Of a stretch of DNA of 9,376 nt, positions 6,627-9,376 are shown piece after piece. Every line of letters begins with the position of its first letter. Within the stretch, counting starts at the first letter, position 1. Below the pieces are notes generated by a model. It was not told where the DNA came from. It made no database searches and worked only from the letters and a program-made list of their open reading frames with translations. Origin of the DNA: Cyanobacteria bacterium UBA9579 (GTDB lineage: Bacteria > Cyanobacteriota > Vampirovibrionia > Gastranaerophilales > UBA9579); assembly GCA_003499585.1 (NCBI GenBank), contig DNSU01000183.1, positions 1-9,376 of the forward strand, read 5' to 3'. Both the position numbers and the translations under genes were made by a program.

Positions 6627-6642
6627 TTTTAAAGATTACTTA

Positions 6643-6648
6643 ATTATA
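6643..6648 (-). promoter_or_regulatory. candidate -10 box ahead of the small membrane-protein gene
   Basis: TATAAT on the minus strand matches the consensus exactly. The region where the -35 should lie is occupied by the palindromic repeat at 6654-6721 and shows no good TTGACA. If used, transcription would begin near 6636, leaving almost no leader for a TTG start at 6626 and favouring the GTG at 6608. It could give the downstream peptide genes their own promoter after the upstream insertion. Confidence 0.25.
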
Positions 6649-6653
6649 TAACC

Positions 6654-6721
6654 ATTGTCACCCTGAATTTATTTCAGGGTCGCCAGATCGTGCGATTCCG
6701 AAACAAGTTCGGAATGACAAT
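6654..6721. repeat. palindromic repeat (REP-like) overlapping the 3' end of the GIY-YIG gene
   Basis: The outer arms ATTGTCA (6654-6660) and TGACAAT (6715-6721) are perfect reverse complements. Inside are two hairpins: ACCCTGAA/TTCAGGGT (6660-6667 and 6673-6680) and ATTCCGAA/TTCGGAAT (6695-6702 and 6708-6715). This is the widespread 'GTCA-CCTGAA...TTCGGAATGACA' style of dispersed bacterial repeat, as I recall it. When read through in the minus direction it encodes the familiar HSELVSES string. It supplies the last 17 or so codons and the stop of the GIY-YIG frame. On RNA it could act as a transcriptional attenuator between the two halves of the cluster. Confidence 0.75.
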
Positions 6722-7025
6722 CTAAATCCAAATGACAGCCTAAAATAGTATCATACAAATCATTGTTTTTAGGATTAAATTCTTTTATTAAATTCAACTT
6801 CCAATTTCTATGCCAATTCTTTAACTTTTTTTCTCTTTCAATAGCATCTATAATATTGTCAAATTGTTCAAAGTAAACTAATTTATTGAGATTATATGTC
6901 TTAGAAAAACCATCAACTAATTTGTTTTTATGCTCATAAACACGCCTGATTAAATCGTTGGTTACACCTATATAAAAAGTAGTATTATATTCATTCGTCA
7001 TTATATAGACATAACCTTGTTTCAT
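6669..7025 (-). CDS. GIY-YIG nuclease-superfamily protein with repeat-derived C-terminus
   Basis: The product is 118 residues from the chosen ATG. It is a small stand-alone GIY-YIG domain of the COG2827 / YhbQ-like type: YVY (5-7) and YIG (18-20) form the name motif. NDLIRRVYEHK (23-33) carries the conserved Arg and His, and E63 in IEREKKLKNW is the probable metal-binding Glu. Such proteins are candidate DNA endonucleases of largely unknown role. Residues from about 101 on (CHSELVSES...) are encoded by the palindromic repeat at 6654-6721 and are probably not part of the fold. The start MKQGYVYIM matches the usual family N-terminus; an ATG at 7052 adds nine residues without a ribosome binding site. 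It sits between rSAM-2 and the small membrane-protein gene and looks like an insertion. Confidence 0.88.
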   Translation of the reverse strand: MKQGYVYIMTNEYNTTFYIGVTNDLIRRVYEHKNKLVDGFSKTYNLNKLVYFEQFDNIIDAIEREKKLKNWHRNWKLNLIKEFNPKNNDLYDTILGCHLDLDCHSELVSESHDLATLK

Positions 7026-7061
7026 TTTTCTCAATCCTTGCTGATTATTCATAATTCTAGG

Positions 7062-7077
7062 ATTATATATAATTATA
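7062..7077 (-). promoter_or_regulatory. AT-rich tract with two TATAAT boxes upstream of the GIY-YIG gene
   Basis: Two exact TATAAT sequences occur on the minus strand (7077-7072 and 7067-7062), about 40 nt before the chosen start codon. Neither has a convincing -35 box at 17 nt. They may let the GIY-YIG gene be transcribed independently of the surrounding cluster, but in such AT-rich DNA they may also be chance. Confidence 0.25.
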
Positions 7078-7116
7078 AATTATTTTTCTTTAAATTTACG
7101 CAAATATGACAGTAAA

Positions 7117-8187
7117 TTAAGCTACAAAAACAGGATCTTTAGAATTTATTTCTCCACTGAAAACATGTGCTGCTTCTCTGCAGCCACAGTCGCATTCAGA
7201 TAAAACATTGCAGTCATTGCAAGCAGATGGGATGTATTCTTTCTGAGTAAAACTTTTCCAATAACTGTTAGCCTTTAGGGATTCAAACTCAGAAAAATGA
7301 CAAAGTTCAACTGGTGAATGATTACAGGTTCTTATATATCCTGAAGGTCCAACTACAAAAAAGTTTATTGCTGCAGAGCATTTGGTGGATACTTTTAAAT
7401 ATTCATATTTGCTTGTATCAATAATACACTTAGGAAGCTCTGTCCCTACACTGCCTTTTCTATTTGCAGTTTTTAAAACCTCTTCAGCTATATCAAGCAT
7501 TTCATTTATATCTTTTATGGACAACAAAAGTTCTTTGGCATGCTTTAACCCTCTTCCTCCAGGAAGAAATCTGTTTAACAAAAGTGAATCTGCTCCTGCT
7601 ATTAAAGCTTCAGATATGGTTTCATATAATTCAAACAGGTTTTGTTTGGTTGCTGTTATATTTACAGTTGTAGTAATACCTATTTCCTTAGCTTTAGTAA
7701 AATTTTCAAGAATCTTTTTATAATTACCTGATTGTGTATGGTATTTAAATGTCCTGAGGCCTGGCAAGCTCATACTTAGATGAACATTATTATCCTTGCA
7801 AAGAGAAAGTACTTCATCATTAACAAGCTCTCCATTAGAAATTAGATACAATTTGGGCGGTTTTTGCTCTGATACCAAAATTCCATCTTTAGTTTCGATG
7901 TATTCTGATATACAGGAACCAGCAAACTCGATAATTTCCTTTAAGTCTTTTCTTAATATGGCTTCTCCACCTGTAAATGCAATATTGCAGGCACCTTTTT
8001 CACTCATTAATTTTATGCAATCTTTCCATTCCTGTGTTGATAGTTCTTTTCTCTTTTTAAAATCATTCTTTGCTTCCCACGGACAGGAACAAAAAAGACA
8101 TTTATGATTGCATTTGTATGTCATCTCCAGAACGCAGGTTGCTGGAAGAAATGATGGAGCCAGCTTTGAAGTTAGATTATTTTCCAT
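7117..8187 (-). CDS. radical SAM/SPASM protein, second type (rSAM-2)
   Basis: The protein is 356 residues. The cluster motif CNHKCLFC gives C26, C30 and C33, followed at once by an extra Cys in SCPWE (C35). TGGEAILR (72-79) is the GGE region, and RFLPGGRGL (206-214) is a loop of the kind seen in PqqE-like enzymes. The SPASM part has C270, C288 (GYIRTC), C296, then C323-x2-C326, C332, C334 and C336, a compact Cys-rich end lacking rSAM-1's long tail. The two enzymes are therefore not recent duplicates, and probably do different chemistry or act on different sites. The ATG lies 2 nt after the stop of the Cys-rich membrane-protein gene, so the two are tightly coupled. A peptide modification role is inferred from domain type and neighbours. 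Confidence 0.9.
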   Translation of the reverse strand: MENNLTSKLAPSFLPATCVLEMTYKCNHKCLFCSCPWEAKNDFKKRKELSTQEWKDCIKLMSEKGACNIAFTGGEAILRKDLKEIIEFAGSCISEYIETKDGILVSEQKPPKLYLISNGELVNDEVLSLCKDNNVHLSMSLPGLRTFKYHTQSGNYKKILENFTKAKEIGITTTVNITATKQNLFELYETISEALIAGADSLLLNRFLPGGRGLKHAKELLLSIKDINEMLDIAEEVLKTANRKGSVGTELPKCIIDTSKYEYLKVSTKCSAAINFFVVGPSGYIRTCNHSPVELCHFSEFESLKANSYWKSFTQKEYIPSACNDCNVLSECDCGCREAAHVFSGEINSKDPVFVA

Positions 8188-8189
8188 TA

Positions 8190-8804
8190 TTATTTATCTT
8201 TTATTTTTATTCCGAGTAATTCTTCCAGACGAGTTTTAAAGTTTGATAAAGGAACTCTCTTATTGTAACTATAATGGTCTTTGATTCCTGCTGAATATTC
8301 GTAAAGCAAGATTAGATCATCATGACTGAAATTACAGGTTTTATGAGGTTTTGAATCTTTATCATATTTAACTATAAGGCATAATTCCCGAGATTCTGCA
8401 TTTGGACTGCATTTTTGACAGAACTGAGATTCATCAAGCTGTACATCTATTTTAGTTATTTTTTTTACAAGTGTACGATAATAAGCTATATCACCAATTG
8501 CAAAACTTACGCTTGTATATGACGGATATAAAGTCATTTCTCCACATACAGGACATATATATTCAGTTCTTTCAGGAGGAGATGCTACTTTATAACACAT
8601 TGCTCCTACAGGTTTTTGAAAGGTATCAGGATTAGGAGGCAATTGCTGAAGCTGATTGTTAAGTTCTATTTTTGACAGCTGCTCCCAGGCTGAACCATTA
8701 CTATCTTTAGCCAGTGTATATCCTGTAAAACCTATAAAAGCTACAATAAATAAGACTAAAATAATAATTAAGCTATACCACATATATTTTTCTTTATACT
8801 CCAA
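8190..8804 (-). CDS. membrane-anchored Cys-rich (zinc-ribbon-like) protein, copy 2
   Basis: The product is up to 204 residues: one N-terminal membrane helix (about 10-31), a short linker, then a conserved domain with seven Cys. These are C70, CPVC (84, 87), CQKC (129, 132), C142 and C157; the two CxxC pairs could bind zinc or form redox disulfides. It ends in a charged helical segment. It closely resembles the protein of the upstream gene throughout (CPVCGE, DESQ, PNAESRELCLIVKYD, KTCN, LLYEYS), so the pair is a tandem duplication. There is no CxxCH haem motif. The longest frame begins at TTG 8804, just after the upstream stop; ATG at 8783 (MWYSLIII) is the alternative. rSAM-2 follows 2 nt later. 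The function is not recognised. Confidence 0.75.
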   Translation of the reverse strand: MEYKEKYMWYSLIIILVLFIVAFIGFTGYTLAKDSNGSAWEQLSKIELNNQLQQLPPNPDTFQKPVGAMCYKVASPPERTEYICPVCGEMTLYPSYTSVSFAIGDIAYYRTLVKKITKIDVQLDESQFCQKCSPNAESRELCLIVKYDKDSKPHKTCNFSHDDLILLYEYSAGIKDHYSYNKRVPLSNFKTRLEELLGIKIKDK

Positions 8805-8806
8805 AA

Positions 8807-9376
8807 CTATTTAATATCGTTTATTGACCTGCCCAGTAATTTTTCTAAGCGATCCTTATAGTTAATTATAGGCACTTTACCAGAACTGCTATTGTGTTCT
8901 GTTAATCCTTGTGAATATTCATAAAGCAGATTTATGTCTTCTCCATTAATATTACAGGTCTTCTGCGGCTTTGACTTCTTGTCATATTTTACTATTAGAC
9001 AAAGTTCACGAGATTCTGCATTTGGATTGCATTTTTCACAAAGCTGAGACTCATCAAGTTCTACATCTATTTTAGCTATTTTCTTAACTCTATTACGGTA
9101 ATAGGATAGCATGCTAAGATCAATGCTGCTGTCAAAAAAACTGGAATATAAAGTTACTTCGCCACATACAGGACATATATACTGACTTCTATCAGGTGGG
9201 GTAGCTACGTCATAACACATTGCGCTTACTGGTTCATTCCATATGTCTGTTGGAGATAATTGCACCAGTTTATTAGTGTATTCTGATCTTGAGACCTGAT
9301 CCAGGGTTAACTTATTATTATCTTTAGCCAGTGTATATTCTGTAAATCCAATAAAAGCTACAATAAATAAGACTAA
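8807..9376 (-). CDS. membrane-anchored Cys-rich protein, copy 1 (5' end beyond the window)
   Basis: The reading frame is open from the stop at 8807 to the window edge, giving 189 visible residues and no start. The first visible residues (LVLFIVAFIGFT) are the membrane helix that copy 2 also has, so only about 15 residues are probably missing. A GTG at 9265 in this frame is internal and not the start. The Cys pattern matches copy 2: Cys-Tyr, CPVC, CEKC, ELC and KTC. The most divergent parts are the linker after the helix and the stretch between CPVC and the tyrosine-rich segment. Spacing of two bases to the TTG start of copy 2, or 23 to its ATG, places both in one transcript. I do not recognise the family. 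Confidence 0.8.
   Translation of the reverse strand, partial: LVLFIVAFIGFTEYTLAKDNNKLTLDQVSRSEYTNKLVQLSPTDIWNEPVSAMCYDVATPPDRSQYICPVCGEVTLYSSFFDSSIDLSMLSYYRNRVKKIAKIDVELDESQLCEKCNPNAESRELCLIVKYDKKSKPQKTCNINGEDINLLYEYSQGLTEHNSSSGKVPIINYKDRLEKLLGRSINDIK

Noticed and set aside
7382..8107. Several plus-strand open frames opposite rSAM-2
   Set aside because: They lie entirely antisense to a gene with intact radical SAM and SPASM motifs and have no ribosome binding sites.
1..9376. CRISPR array, tRNA or rRNA genes
   Set aside because: I saw no regularly spaced direct repeats outside the TPR coding sequence, no cloverleaf with a recognisable T-arm, and no conserved rRNA segments.

Overview
The window is low-GC bacterial DNA (roughly one third G+C by eye) with the standard code, ordinary AAGGAG/GGTGA-type ribosome binding sites and short intergenic hairpins. 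Sec signal peptides, a lipoprotein, a long periplasm-type TPR protein and dispersed palindromic repeats fit a free-living or host-associated bacterium, probably with two membranes. No ribosomal RNA or other phylogenetic marker is present. A low-GC uncultivated-type lineage (for example Melainabacteria-like) is only a guess.

Layout. (1) 32-2448, minus: a two-gene operon encoding a secreted protein of about 18 TPRs followed by a small lipoprotein, with a good sigma70-type promoter at 2506-2535. (2) 2458-3218: a divergent intergenic region with a composite nested inverted repeat (2793-2951), an 11-bp perfect inverted repeat (3071-3097) and candidate promoters. (3) 3219-3861, plus: a 71-aa helical protein and a MerR-family regulator of the HspR type. 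(4) 3862-4432: hairpins, a short sequence resembling an insertion-sequence end, a weakly supported 57-aa ORF, and a terminator facing the minus-strand operon. (5) 4433 to beyond 9376, minus: a densely packed gene cluster. In transcription order it encodes a Cys-rich membrane protein (cut by the window edge), a second copy of it, a radical SAM/SPASM enzyme, a GIY-YIG protein with a palindromic repeat at its 3' end, a small single-pass membrane protein, two small paralogous secreted peptides, and a second radical SAM/SPASM enzyme.

Region 5 is the interesting part. Two different SPASM-type radical SAM enzymes are co-transcribed with two duplicated, signal-peptide-bearing small proteins. These share a C-terminal motif, SDxGx[YF]xTxYGV, and a terminal [DN]TYP. 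This looks like a peptide-modification (RiPP-like) locus whose products leave the cytoplasm through Sec. The duplicated membrane proteins, each with seven cysteines including two CxxC pairs, may be accessory factors. No ABC transporter, protease or PqqD-like recognition domain is visible, so the assignment is inference from gene content and spacing. The GIY-YIG gene and its repeat look like a later insertion that split the cluster.
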